Notes under the pieces: generated by a model
Told to the model about the DNA's origin: nothing
What the model saw: the letters and a program-made list of their open reading frames with translations, nothing else
The model's database searches: none
Program-made: the position numbers and the translations under genes
NCBI GenBank assembly: GCA_036262035.1
Contig: DATAJS010000015.1
Coordinates: 186,001 to 250,000, forward strand
From: Burkholderiales bacterium
GTDB lineage: Bacteria > Pseudomonadota > Gammaproteobacteria > Burkholderiales > SG8-41
Direction: 5' to 3'
DNA length: 64,000 bases
Shown here: positions 32,837-41,200 of the stretch, one piece after another
How positions within the stretch are numbered: the stretch's first letter is position 1
Layout of the letters: each line of letters begins with the position of its first letter

Positions 32837-33802
32837 ATGACGATGAAGCTTTTGCTCGCGGCAGCGGCCTCATGCGCCGCATCGCTCGCTCACGCCCAGA
32901 CGTATCCCTCCAAACCGATACGTCTCATCGTGCCCAACGCGCCCGGCGGCGGTACCGATACGGTCGCCCGGGTGATCGCCGACAAGCTCTCCCCGGCGCT
33001 CGGCCAGCAGGTCGTCGTCGACAATCGCGGCGGGGCAGGCGGGCGCATCGCGGCCGAAGGTGTCGCGCGGGCGCCCAGGGACGGCTACACCCTGCTCCTC
33101 GGCAGCGCCGCGACGCTGATCACCGGGCCCGTGCTCGACGGCGACCGCAAATACGACCCGACGAAGGATTTCGCGTACATCTCGATGGCGGGCAAGACCG
33201 CGTACATGCTCGTCGTCCATCCTTCGCTGCCCGCCGGGAACGTGCGCGAGCTCGTCGCGCTCGCGCGCGCGCAACCGCGGCGCATCACGTACGCATCGAG
33301 CGGGCAGGGCAGTCCCGCGCACCTGGGCATGGAGCTGCTCCAGGCGATGTCGAAAGCGCGCTTCGTGCACGTGCCTTACAAAGGCGGCGCGCCGGCGATG
33401 CTGTCCCTCTTCCAGGGGGAGAACTTCGTGATGATCGCGAACTTCCTCACCGCGCTGCCTGCCGCGCGCCAGTCCCGCGTGCGGGCGCTCGGCGTCACCA
33501 GCCTCGCCCGAACGCGCCTCGCGCCCGATCTGCCGACGATCGCCGAGACCGGTCTTCCCGGATTCGAGCTCCAGCAGTTCTATTCGCTCGTCGCGCCCGC
33601 GGGAATCCCGGCCGATGTCGTCGCGCGCCTCAGCCACGAGATGGCGCAGCGCTTCGCGGCCGAAGACTCGAGGCGGCGTCTCGACGGCGAAGGCGTGGAA
33701 GTCATGACCTCCACGCCGCAGGAGGCCGCTGCGTTGTATGCCGCGGAGTACGCGAAATGGGCCCGGGTGATCCGGAGCGCGGGCATAAAGAGTGAAGGGT
33801 GA
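32837..33802 (+). CDS. Bug-family substrate-binding protein
   Basis: A 321-residue receptor. ATGs at 32,837 and 32,843 (MTMKLLL...) both give a good signal peptide ending SLAHA; frame upstream of them is repeat-derived and rejected. Mature opening is QTYPSKPIRLIVPNAPGGGTD; later motifs are VVDNRGGAGGRIAAE, RDGYTLLLG, VHVPYKGGAPAMLS and LPTIAETGLPGFELQQ. Its last codons and TGA lie in an 11-bp inverted repeat shared with the convergent DUF1989 remnant. It is the fifth Bug receptor in the window. Confidence 0.92.
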   Translation: MTMKLLLAAAASCAASLAHAQTYPSKPIRLIVPNAPGGGTDTVARVIADKLSPALGQQVVVDNRGGAGGRIAAEGVARAPRDGYTLLLGSAATLITGPVLDGDRKYDPTKDFAYISMAGKTAYMLVVHPSLPAGNVRELVALARAQPRRITYASSGQGSPAHLGMELLQAMSKARFVHVPYKGGAPAMLSLFQGENFVMIANFLTALPAARQSRVRALGVTSLARTRLAPDLPTIAETGLPGFELQQFYSLVAPAGIPADVVARLSHEMAQRFAAEDSRRRLDGEGVEVMTSTPQEAAALYAAEYAKWARVIRSAGIKSEG

Positions 33803-33852
33803 ATGCGTGAAGGGGGAAGGGCGAGAAACGGGTCCAACCCCTCACCCTTCAC
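33792..33852. repeat. 11-bp inverted repeat holding both stop codons of a convergent pair
   Basis: GTGAAGGGTGA at 33,792-33,802 is the exact reverse complement of 33,842-33,852. The stop of the Bug gene lies in the left copy and the stop of the DUF1989 remnant in the right copy. Extra GTGAAGGG copies lie between them. Possible terminator or residue of a mobile repeat. Confidence 0.55.
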
Positions 33853-34445
33853 CCACAAAAAACTCCACGCCCTTCGGCGTGCAATCCACGCCATTCACCG
33901 GCACCAGGTCCTGCGGACACGCCGACATCGCCACGACGCAGTCGACCAGCGCTTCGAAAGTGACGCTGTCGCCGGCTTTCGCTTCCGGCGCTTCGACGCG
34001 CATCACGCGGTCGTCGTCGAGCTTCGTGTTCATGAAGAGGTTGAGCGGGGTCGGCACGTAAGCGAGCGCTACGCCCGTCGATGCGATCGCCTCGCGCAGG
34101 TTATCGGCGCAGTTGTCGTGAGGCCCGGTGCAGCCGAGGAGGCGATAGCGCGCGGGATCGCACGCCGCGAACAGCATGCAGTGCACGCCGGGCGACGCGT
34201 CGCGGGTCAGCCGCACCATCGTGCCGGCGCAGGTCGGACACGAGCACGTCGCCGACCGCCGGTTTGACGCGCCCGATCGTGACGGCCGAATGCGGCATCG
34301 ACAGATGCTCGCCCGAGCCGTCGACGCGAAACGCCCAGAAATCGACGACCTGGCCGCCGTGGGTGTTGACGACGGTGATCGTCTGGCCGGCCTTCAATGT
34401 CACCGCGGCGCCGCGGCGGGCGGGGATTTCGACGGTGTTTTTCAT
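33842..34445 (-). pseudogene. Frameshifted DUF1989 (urea carboxylase-associated family) gene
   Basis: Two overlapping frames together make one family protein of about 200 residues. The 5' frame (34,445 down to about 34,230) gives MKNTVEIPARRGAAVTLKAG, INTHGGQ-like VVNTHGGQVVDFWAF and VGDVLVSDL. The 3' frame (from about 34,225) continues MVRLTRDASPGVHCMLFAACD, LLGCTGPHDNCADNL, LNLFMN and VAMSACPQDLVPVNG, with the family's conserved Cys residues. The switch needs one base added at about 34,224-34,231, where CTGCGCCGGCACG would read in frame as CTGCGCGCCGGCACG. It is therefore either a recent one-base deletion or a sequencing error. The function of intact members near urea carboxylase genes is poorly defined. 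Confidence 0.8.
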
Positions 34446-34453
34446 TTCTTCAT

Positions 34454-34612
34454 CGTCATTCCCGCGAAGAGCTTGCCCTCGAGTGCTTTAGTCGGGAGCG
34501 GGAATCCATTCGACGCGTAGCGTCGTCCTGGCGCAGGCCAGGATTCATTTTGAATTTCGTTCAAGGTCAAAATGGGTCCCGGATCGCGTCGTTCGACGCG
34601 TCCGGGACGACG
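34454..34612. repeat. Composite palindromic dispersed element
   Basis: It opens CGTCATTCCCGCGAAG and closes CGCGTCCGGGACGACG. It contains the shared CATTTTGA / TCAAAATGG arms and a second nested hairpin (CGACGCGTAGCGTCG). Same family as 29,284-29,376, here with an insertion. It fills the gap between the DUF1989 remnant and the carboxymuconolactone-decarboxylase-like gene. Confidence 0.7.
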
Positions 34613-34619
34613 ATGGCGG

Positions 34620-35201
34620 TCAGTTCGGGAAATGCGGCATGCCGGGCTCCTTGCCTTCCGGCAACTGCGTGCGCGCGGTGTTCATGAGCATCCCGAGGAG
34701 CTGGTAGTACCCGCCGATCGCGACGATGTCGACCACGTTGCGCTCGCCGAACTTCGCGACCGCGCGGTCGTAGGTGGCATCGGACACGCATCGGTTGGTG
34801 AAGAGCTCGGTGAGGAGGTCGTAAGCGATCTCTTCGTCCTCGGCCATGCCGCGCGGGCGACGGCCTTCGGCGATGGCGTCGGCGACGTCCGCCTTCAGCC
34901 CCGCCTTGAGCGCGAGGGGATAGTGCGCGCTCCATTCGTAGTTCTGCGTGAGCTGGCGCGCGGCGATCAGCGTCGCCATCTCGGCGATGCGCCGGTCGAC
35001 CTCGCACTTGAAGCGCAGGTATTCGCCGACCTTCTGCAGCGGGCTCATGAGCCCGGGGCTGCGCAGCATCACGTTGAAAGGTCCGCGCACTTCACCGCGT
35101 GGTCCCGCCGCGAGCTCGGCCGCCGCGGCTTTCTGGTCTTCGGTCATCTGCGCCGGATCGAGCTTCGCCATGCGCGCGCCGCGCTTCGTCGTTGCCGCCA
35201 T
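34620..35201 (-). CDS. Carboxymuconolactone decarboxylase-family protein
   Basis: A 193-residue all-helical protein starting at 35,201 behind an excellent GGAGGAG. The family core is EMATLIAARQLTQNYEWSAHYPLALKAGL, where Glu89 and His93 stand in the E-x3-H arrangement. The CxxC of the AhpD peroxidase branch is absent, so it is closer to 4-carboxymuconolactone decarboxylase-like proteins of unknown substrate. It lies immediately left of the eCIS locus on the same strand, 37 bases after the HEAT-like gene, but its content fits the catabolic genes. It is probably outside the injection-system operon. Confidence 0.85.
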   Translation of the reverse strand: MAATTKRGARMAKLDPAQMTEDQKAAAAELAAGPRGEVRGPFNVMLRSPGLMSPLQKVGEYLRFKCEVDRRIAEMATLIAARQLTQNYEWSAHYPLALKAGLKADVADAIAEGRRPRGMAEDEEIAYDLLTELFTNRCVSDATYDRAVAKFGERNVVDIVAIGGYYQLLGMLMNTARTQLPEGKEPGMPHFPN

Positions 35202-35238
35202 CACTCCTCCAGGAATTTCGTACGATCGGATCCCGATT

Positions 35239-35559
35239 CTATTGCTTCGCGATCCATTCGCTCCAGCGATCCGCGGCGCGGTCGCGCTCGTCCTGCGGCG
35301 CGCTCGGATCGTAGCCTTGAAGCGTGCGCCACAGCGCGTCGCCGTCGGTGATCCGCGAGGCGATGTCGCGAATCGCGACGATCGCGCGTTCGCGCGTGAG
35401 CGCATCCGGCGCCTTGAGGAGCGGTGCGAGCGCGGGCAGCGCGCGAGGGCCCATCGCGACGAGCGCGTGGAGCGCCGCCGTATACGGCTGGTGCAGGAAA
35501 TCCTGGACGTCGTCCGGCGACCCGAGTCGCGCGGCGAGCTCTTCCGGCGTGTCGGCCAT
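35239..35559 (-). CDS. Small HEAT-repeat-like protein, last gene of the eCIS locus
   Basis: A 106-residue protein rich in helices. The segment PYTAALHALVAMGPRALPAL followed by LLKAPDALTRERAIVAIRDIASR (about residues 25-70) has the two-helix HEAT/PBS-like pattern. The acidic C-terminus ends DRWSEWIAKQ. It begins four bases after the DUF4157-OmpA gene stop and on the same strand, so it is co-transcribed. No enzyme motif. The family name is inferred from repeat pattern alone. Confidence 0.6.
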   Translation of the reverse strand: MADTPEELAARLGSPDDVQDFLHQPYTAALHALVAMGPRALPALAPLLKAPDALTRERAIVAIRDIASRITDGDALWRTLQGYDPSAPQDERDRAADRWSEWIAKQ

Positions 35560-35563
35560 GACG

Positions 35564-37384
35564 CTACGGTCCCGGCGCGGGTGCGGGACCCGGCGCAGGG
35601 GCGGGGGCGGGCGCCGCGGCCGGCACGTGCACGAAGGTGATGACGACCCTGCGGTTCGCCCAGCGGTTCGCTTCGCGATCCTGGTCGGCCCCGACCGCCG
35701 GACTCCCGCCCAGGTCGCCGGTGCCCGCGTCCGTCGTCGCGGCGGTCGATTCGCCGACCGCCACCGCCGAATCGATGCGCGCGCGCGCGATGCCCGCCCC
35801 CGTCAGCTCGCGGATGACCGCCGCGTTGCGGCGGCGCGCGAGACGCAGGTTGTACGCGTTCGTGCCGCGGATGTCGGCAAAGCCCTGCAGCGACATGTGC
35901 ACGTCGGGATTGCGCGTGAGATAAGGCACGAGGTCGGTGATCTTGGCGGTTTCCCCTGCGGCCGGGTCGGGCACGTCGAAGTCGAAATAGATGATGACCG
36001 GCTCGTGCACGTAGAAATCGCGATGGCGCTCGAGCGCTTCGGCGAACGTGGCCGTCGCGGTGTCCTGCACCGCCACGCGCTCGTTCACGACGTGTCCCGC
36101 GCGCAGCCCGAAACCCCACTTGACCAGGCCGTAGGTGAAGCGGGTGTCTTCGCCCACCGCCGCGCTTTCGAAGCTGAAATCGAGGTTCCACGTCGTGCCG
36201 CCCGCGCCGGGCGTGTCGTACAGCGACACGGTCTTCATGTCGGCGGGATCGTCCGAGCGCTTGAAGCCCGGAACGACGATGTGATTGCCGCCGATGCCGC
36301 CGCCGCGTATGGCCGGCTGCTGCGTCTGTCCGACGATGCCGGTGGTGCCCGGCGCCGCGGCCGACCATTCGTAGTTCGGCGAGAGCGCGCTCCCGCCCGG
36401 CGTCGGCGTCGCGCCGGTCTGGTGCGTGACGTCGGTGATGTAGCCGCCTTCGATGCCGCGCGTCGCATCGTCCGCGGTGCGCGCCCCGGGCGTGCCGAGC
36501 GCGCCGCGCGGCGACTGCGGCGCTCCGATGGTTCCGGAATTCACGTCGGCGCCGCCGAGGTCGGTAAGCTTCACCATCTGGATCATCACGATCGAGTTCG
36601 AGTTCGGCGCGCCGACGCCGGGCACGAAGCGGATGTAGCCGTCGAGCCCGCTCGCACCGGTCGGCGGCGTGGCGATCGCGCCTTCGCGCGTCTGCATGTC
36701 GATCTCGAAACCGCCGTTGGTGACGCCGAAGCTGGCGGGGCCCAGGGTGCGCTGTATCGGCAGCTCGCCGTGCAGCGACAGCGGTGTGAGCGCACCGTCG
36801 GCGCGTCCGCCGCCCGTCTGCTGCACGACGTGCGCGAGCTCGTGCGCGGTGACCTCGTTCACCCCCGGCGCGTACGCAGCGCCGAAGAAGATGTCGCGCC
36901 CGTGCGTGAACGCGCGCGATCCGAGATCGCGGTTGAGCGCCGCGGAGGCCGCGCCGGTATGTATGCGCACGTGGCCGAAGTCGGTGCCGAAGCGCGACTG
37001 CATGTGCTCGCGCGTGGCGCCGTCGAGCGGCTGGCCGTGCGAGCCGAGCGCTCGCGCCGTCCGCGACGAAGGCGCATCGGCCGCTCTCGCCTCGCTGCGC
37101 GGTTCGGCCGACCGCGCCGGGGCCGACGACATCGCTCGCTCCGCGGCCCGATCGGCTTCGCGCTCGTGCGTGTCGCCGGGCGTGCTCACTTCGAGCTTGG
37201 CCTGCACCTGCGCCGCATGCGCCGGCGCGCGCCGCAGGAACGCGGGCACGCCTCTCTGCGCGTTGCCCGCTGTGCTCGCGCCGCCGAGATAGCGCGGCAA
37301 TCCCGCCGCGGGACGCGACGGCGACTGCGCGCTCGAGCGCGCGCGTTGCGAGCTGCGTGGACGAGACGACGATCGATAGGTCAT
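35564..37384 (-). CDS. DUF4157 protein with C-terminal OmpA-like domain (eCIS-associated)
   Basis: A 606-residue protein starting at 37,384 (ATGA overlap with the two-TM gene). The first 60 residues are Arg/Ser-rich and contain GLPRYLGGA (28-36), also found in the effector at 38,288. QAKLEVSTPGDTHEREADRA (61-80) and the DUF4157 domain (about 118-190) follow, with the metalloprotease-like HELAHVVQQ (181-189). The middle, about 200-470, is beta-rich and unknown. The C-terminal OmpA-like domain (about 475-590) has the peptidoglycan-binding pattern GFADIRGTNAYNLRLARRR, and the tail is Pro-Ala repeats. DUF4157 is strongly associated with eCIS loci and cargo. The OmpA part suggests cell-wall contact, at export or at a target cell. 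Confidence 0.82.
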   Translation of the reverse strand: MTYRSSSRPRSSQRARSSAQSPSRPAAGLPRYLGGASTAGNAQRGVPAFLRRAPAHAAQVQAKLEVSTPGDTHEREADRAAERAMSSAPARSAEPRSEARAADAPSSRTARALGSHGQPLDGATREHMQSRFGTDFGHVRIHTGAASAALNRDLGSRAFTHGRDIFFGAAYAPGVNEVTAHELAHVVQQTGGGRADGALTPLSLHGELPIQRTLGPASFGVTNGGFEIDMQTREGAIATPPTGASGLDGYIRFVPGVGAPNSNSIVMIQMVKLTDLGGADVNSGTIGAPQSPRGALGTPGARTADDATRGIEGGYITDVTHQTGATPTPGGSALSPNYEWSAAAPGTTGIVGQTQQPAIRGGGIGGNHIVVPGFKRSDDPADMKTVSLYDTPGAGGTTWNLDFSFESAAVGEDTRFTYGLVKWGFGLRAGHVVNERVAVQDTATATFAEALERHRDFYVHEPVIIYFDFDVPDPAAGETAKITDLVPYLTRNPDVHMSLQGFADIRGTNAYNLRLARRRNAAVIRELTGAGIARARIDSAVAVGESTAATTDAGTGDLGGSPAVGADQDREANRWANRRVVITFVHVPAAAPAPAPAPGPAPAPGP

Positions 37385-37692
37385 GTCGTGGGCTCCTTCC
37401 GGCGGGCGCGCTTCGCCCTGAGCTGCCGTATCCAGTGCACGGCGGCGATCGCGAGCAGCGCGAGATAGATCCAGCCGAGCGCGGGCACCAGGCCTTCGCC
37501 GATCCAGCGCGGCGTGGGCTCGTCGCGCCCGACGTACCACGCGGCGAGCGAAACCGTGACGACGATGACGATCGCGACCGCGTAGCGCGCGGCGACCGGC
37601 AGACCGCGCCTCAAATCGATGCGGATGCGAGGCGTATGCCGCGTCGGATCGCGCGGCGGCAGCGGCGGCACGCGGCGGTCGCGGAAAGTCAC
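37381..37692 (-). CDS. Two-TM small membrane protein in the effector gene chain
   Basis: A 103-residue protein. The start is GTG at 37,692, overlapping the TGA of the candidate immunity gene (GTGA), and the stop overlaps the next ATG (ATGA). A basic, Pro-rich N-terminus (about 1-32) is followed by two hydrophobic helices (about 35-52 and 69-86) and a very basic tail (RAKRARRKEP). No known family recognised. The strict coupling on both sides means it is made together with effector, immunity candidate and DUF4157-OmpA protein. It could be a membrane component of protection or of cargo handling. Confidence 0.6.
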   Translation of the reverse strand: MTFRDRRVPPLPPRDPTRHTPRIRIDLRRGLPVAARYAVAIVIVVTVSLAAWYVGRDEPTPRWIGEGLVPALGWIYLALLAIAAVHWIRQLRAKRARRKEPTT

Positions 37693-38291
37693 GAAGCCTC
37701 CGCCACGATCTTGTTCATGTCCGGATCGTAGATCGCGAGCACGCGGTCGCCTTCGAAGCTCGCCGACCAGTCCTGCGGCAGCATGAGCACCGAGCTCAGG
37801 CCGGGACGTGCGATCGCGAGCCTGCCCGCTCTCATCCATTCGGTCGCCACCGCGCCGTCCTCGTCGGGAACGAACGACCAGCCCGAATCGTGTTTCTTCG
37901 CAGGCTTGCCGCGGATCGCGATCGACTTCGGCGCATCCCACAAGTCGGAAGCGACCAGCACGCCGTCGTCGTGACGCGTCGCCTCGGGTTTCGCGCGGCC
38001 GAGCTCGACGATGCGCGTCTGGTCCCGCAGCACGCGCAGCGTGACCGCGACGCCGCGCGTGAACGCGACGTCGTCGCGCGAGAAATCGGGCTCGCAGACG
38101 ATCCACTCGCCGTCCTGCTCGTCGATACGCAGCGGCGCCCAGCCGAAATCGACGAGGCTGCCCGGGTGCAGCTTCGGTCCCCTGGCGTGCAGCTCGGCGA
38201 GCTTCGCGAGCAGGCTTCGCGCCGCGACGTCGAGCTCGTCGGGGCAGACGGCGACCACCGTGCGGCCGTCGAGGGTGACTGTGGCGGTCAT
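37689..38291 (-). CDS. Candidate immunity protein (DUF2185/Imm33-like) for the adjacent HNH effector
   Basis: A 200-residue acidic cytoplasmic protein whose ATG overlaps the effector stop (ATGA at 38,288-38,291). The C-terminal half has VLVASDLWDAPKSIAI (111-126), then KKHDSGWSFVPDEDG (132-146), VLMLPQDW and a terminal strand. The 'VSD ... DSGW-F--GDED' layout is the pattern of DUF2185/Imm33 proteins, which commonly serve as immunity proteins of polymorphic toxins. The N-terminal half (about 1-100) is another small a/b domain with a PLRIDEQDGEWIVCEPDF strand pair. Position directly after a nuclease toxin domain is the classical toxin-immunity arrangement. Both family match and function are inference and have not been tested by a profile search. 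Confidence 0.6.
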   Translation of the reverse strand: MTATVTLDGRTVVAVCPDELDVAARSLLAKLAELHARGPKLHPGSLVDFGWAPLRIDEQDGEWIVCEPDFSRDDVAFTRGVAVTLRVLRDQTRIVELGRAKPEATRHDDGVLVASDLWDAPKSIAIRGKPAKKHDSGWSFVPDEDGAVATEWMRAGRLAIARPGLSSVLMLPQDWSASFEGDRVLAIYDPDMNKIVAEAS

Positions 38292-41200
38292 GGCCCCTGC
38301 AATCTCTTGAGGCGCGCCGCGATCTCGGCTTTGACCGCGGCGCGCGCGTCGGCTTCGATCTGCCGCAGCTTCGAAACGTCGACGGTCCCGCGCAGGTCGG
38401 GCCTGCTCTTCGCCCATTCCGCGAGCCTCGCGTCCTGCTTCGACGAGTTGAGCGAGCGCCTGAGCCACGCCATGTTCTCCGGCATGTCGAGTATCTCGAG
38501 CTGATCCGCGCGCGGCAATCGGCCGAAGCCGGGCATGTCCATGATCTCCGCGACCGGCGTGATGTGATCCGGCGAGAGCAGATCATAAGGCAGCTCCTCG
38601 CCGGTGACGTAATCGATGCCGTGGCCGGCGGCGGGGTTCCTGCCTTCGGCGGCGTAGCGCTCGCGCACCGCTTTCTGGAACGCAATCCTGCGCTCGGTGC
38701 CGCCCGCGCCCTTGAACGGCGTGCCGCCGCGCAGCGCTTCCCGCGCGCCGGGCTGGAAGCCTTTCGCCGACTCGATCTCGTCGGAGAGCTGTCTCTTGAG
38801 CTTCTCCGCTTTCGCGCGGAGATCCATGAGCTCCTTGCCTTCCGCGCTCGCCATCGGCGGCTCCTGGTGCCGCACCTTGGCTTTCGGGCCGTGGATGATC
38901 TCCTGCTCGCGCTTGGCGATGTCGTCGAGCTCTTTCGCGTAACTTTCCTGGCGCTTGAGCGACGCTTCGAGCTCCTCGAGGTCCTTCGCGGCTCGCGCTT
39001 CCTGCGCTTTCGCTTTCTTCCACTCCGCCTTCGCGCGCTGCGGCTTGCGGCTTTCGTTGCGCCAACCCTGGGCTTCGTTCTCGAACTGCTCGCGCTGCTT
39101 GCCCGCCGCGTCCGCGCGCTCGCGCGCGGCTTTCGCCTCCGCCGTCTTGCCCTGCTTTTCGAGCTTCTTCGCGGCCTTGGTTTCGCGCTCGAACTCCTTG
39201 CCTGCCTGTGCGGCTTTCTTGTCGGCTTCGCGCGCCGAATCGCGCATGAACTTGATGTCCGCCGGATCCTCGAGCTTGCGCGCCTCCGCGGCGTCGGCGG
39301 CAGCCTGCTTCGCTTCCTGCGCGCGCTTTTCCGCGGCCTGCACCGCTTCGCGCGCTTCGTCGACCGTTTTGCGCGTCTCGCCGATGTACTCGTTGCGCAG
39401 CTTCGGCGAGTCGACGCAGTAGCGCGTCGGCGAGAAGCGGCAGAAGCTGCCGTCGGGCTGCTCGCGCCATTCGTGGTCGCCCATCTTGCGCTGGCGGTTC
39501 GGCGGCGTGCCTTCGAACTGCTCGGGATGGTTCGCGAGGTCGTCGACTTCCTTGCCCGCCTGCTGCGGCGTGAGCTCTTCGTTGGGCACTTTGCCGTTCT
39601 CGGCCTTCGCCGCGTCGTCGGCAGCGGCCGTCTTGCCCGCCTTCGCTTCGTCGGCTGCGCCCGCAGCTTTCGCATCGTCGGCCGCCGCGGCGGCTTGCGT
39701 ATCGTCGGCGACACCGACCGCTTTCGCTTCCGCGCCTTCCGCGGCTTCGCCGACGGCTTTGGTCGTACCCGCCAGCGGTCCGCCCGGCGCCCGCGCCTTG
39801 TCCCAGATCTCCTTGCGCGCTTCCTTGGCCGCTGCGCGCGCGCCTTTGAAGCCTTCGACGCCTTCGCCGACGAGGAACTTCCTGGACTCGGCGGCGCGCG
39901 CTTTCAGCGCGTCTTTCGCCTTGCCGAGCTTGCCGGGAATGGCTTTCACGCCGGAGGCGATCTTGCCCGGCAGCGCTTTCGCGCCGCTCGCGAGCGCCTT
40001 GGCGCCCGAGACCACTTTCCCGGGCAGCGCTTTCACACCGCCCGCGACGGCCTTGGCGCCCGACACGATCTTGCCCGGCAGCGCTTTCGCGCCGGCGACG
40101 ACCGCTTTCGCGCCGCTCGCGACCGCCTTGCCGCCGGCGGCAAGGCCTTTGCCCACCGCCTTGGCGCCGGCGACGATGCCTTTGCCGGTCGCCTTCGCGC
40201 CGGCGACGATGCCTTTGCCGACCGCCTTGCCACCCGCGGCGACGCCGCGCCCGACCGCGCCCGCGATCGCTTTCGGTCCGCCCATGATCGTCTTGCCGAC
40301 GGCTTTCGCGCCGCGACCGACCGCGCCGACTCCGCTGCGCAATCCCACGCCCGCCTTCGCGCCCATCTGCGCCGCGTACTTCACACCGCCGCCCGCGGCC
40401 TGGATCTCCGCGGTCGCCGCCTTGGCGCCCATCTGGCTCGCTTTGGCCATGCCCATCTGCATGAGCACGTTGGCGGCGTCGCCCGCGTTCTCGGTCATCT
40501 TGTCCGCCTGGCCCTGCAGCTCCGCGGCGGTGCTCGCGCACGCGGCATCGATGAGGTTCTTGATGAAGACGAGCGCCTGCAGCACGAGCGCGACCTTGCC
40601 GACCGCGATCGTCCAGCCGCCGACGGTCGTCAGCACCGTGGTGCAGAACGCGATGACCGGACCGGTGATCGGCGCCGCGGTGCCGAGCGACAGGATGGTG
40701 ATCGCGGTCATGATCGCGATGATCACGCCGGCCAGCGCGGTGATGGAGCCGAGGATGATCGTGAGCCCGGTGGCGATATCGGCCGCGGACTTGAGCAGGT
40801 TGCCGAGCGGATCTTTCGACCATTGCTCGGCAGAGAAGAGGTTCGCCGCGCCCGACACCATCATGCCCAGGCCGCTGACCACACCCATGAGCGGACCGCG
40901 CGGATCGATGATGCCGATCGCGAGATGGCCGATGCCCGGCCACTTGATGTTGCCGACCGAGCCGAAGAGATTGCGGCCGGTGAGTCGCAGCGCGATGCCC
41001 ATCTTGTCGGTCGCCGACAGCGCGTCGAAGCCGCCGGCCTTCGACTTCTCGATCTCCTCGATCTCCGCCGCGCGCTTCGCGTTCGCGGCTTCGACCGCTT
41101 CGGCGCGCTGTTTCTCGTTCGGCGTCTCGACGCCGGTGAGCCACGACGGCAGCGCTTTCGCGACGTCGCCCGCGAGATCGATCTTCTTGCGCTCGCCCGG

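Noticed and set aside
34620-35201. Carboxymuconolactone-decarboxylase-like gene as part of the eCIS operon
   Set aside because: Same strand, but it has its own strong ribosome-binding site, and its family fits the catabolic neighbours.
39890-40340. Tandem DNA repeat that could be mistaken for a satellite or CRISPR-like array
   Set aside because: It is in-frame coding for Gly-Lys-Ala repeats of the effector; units vary and there are no unique spacers.
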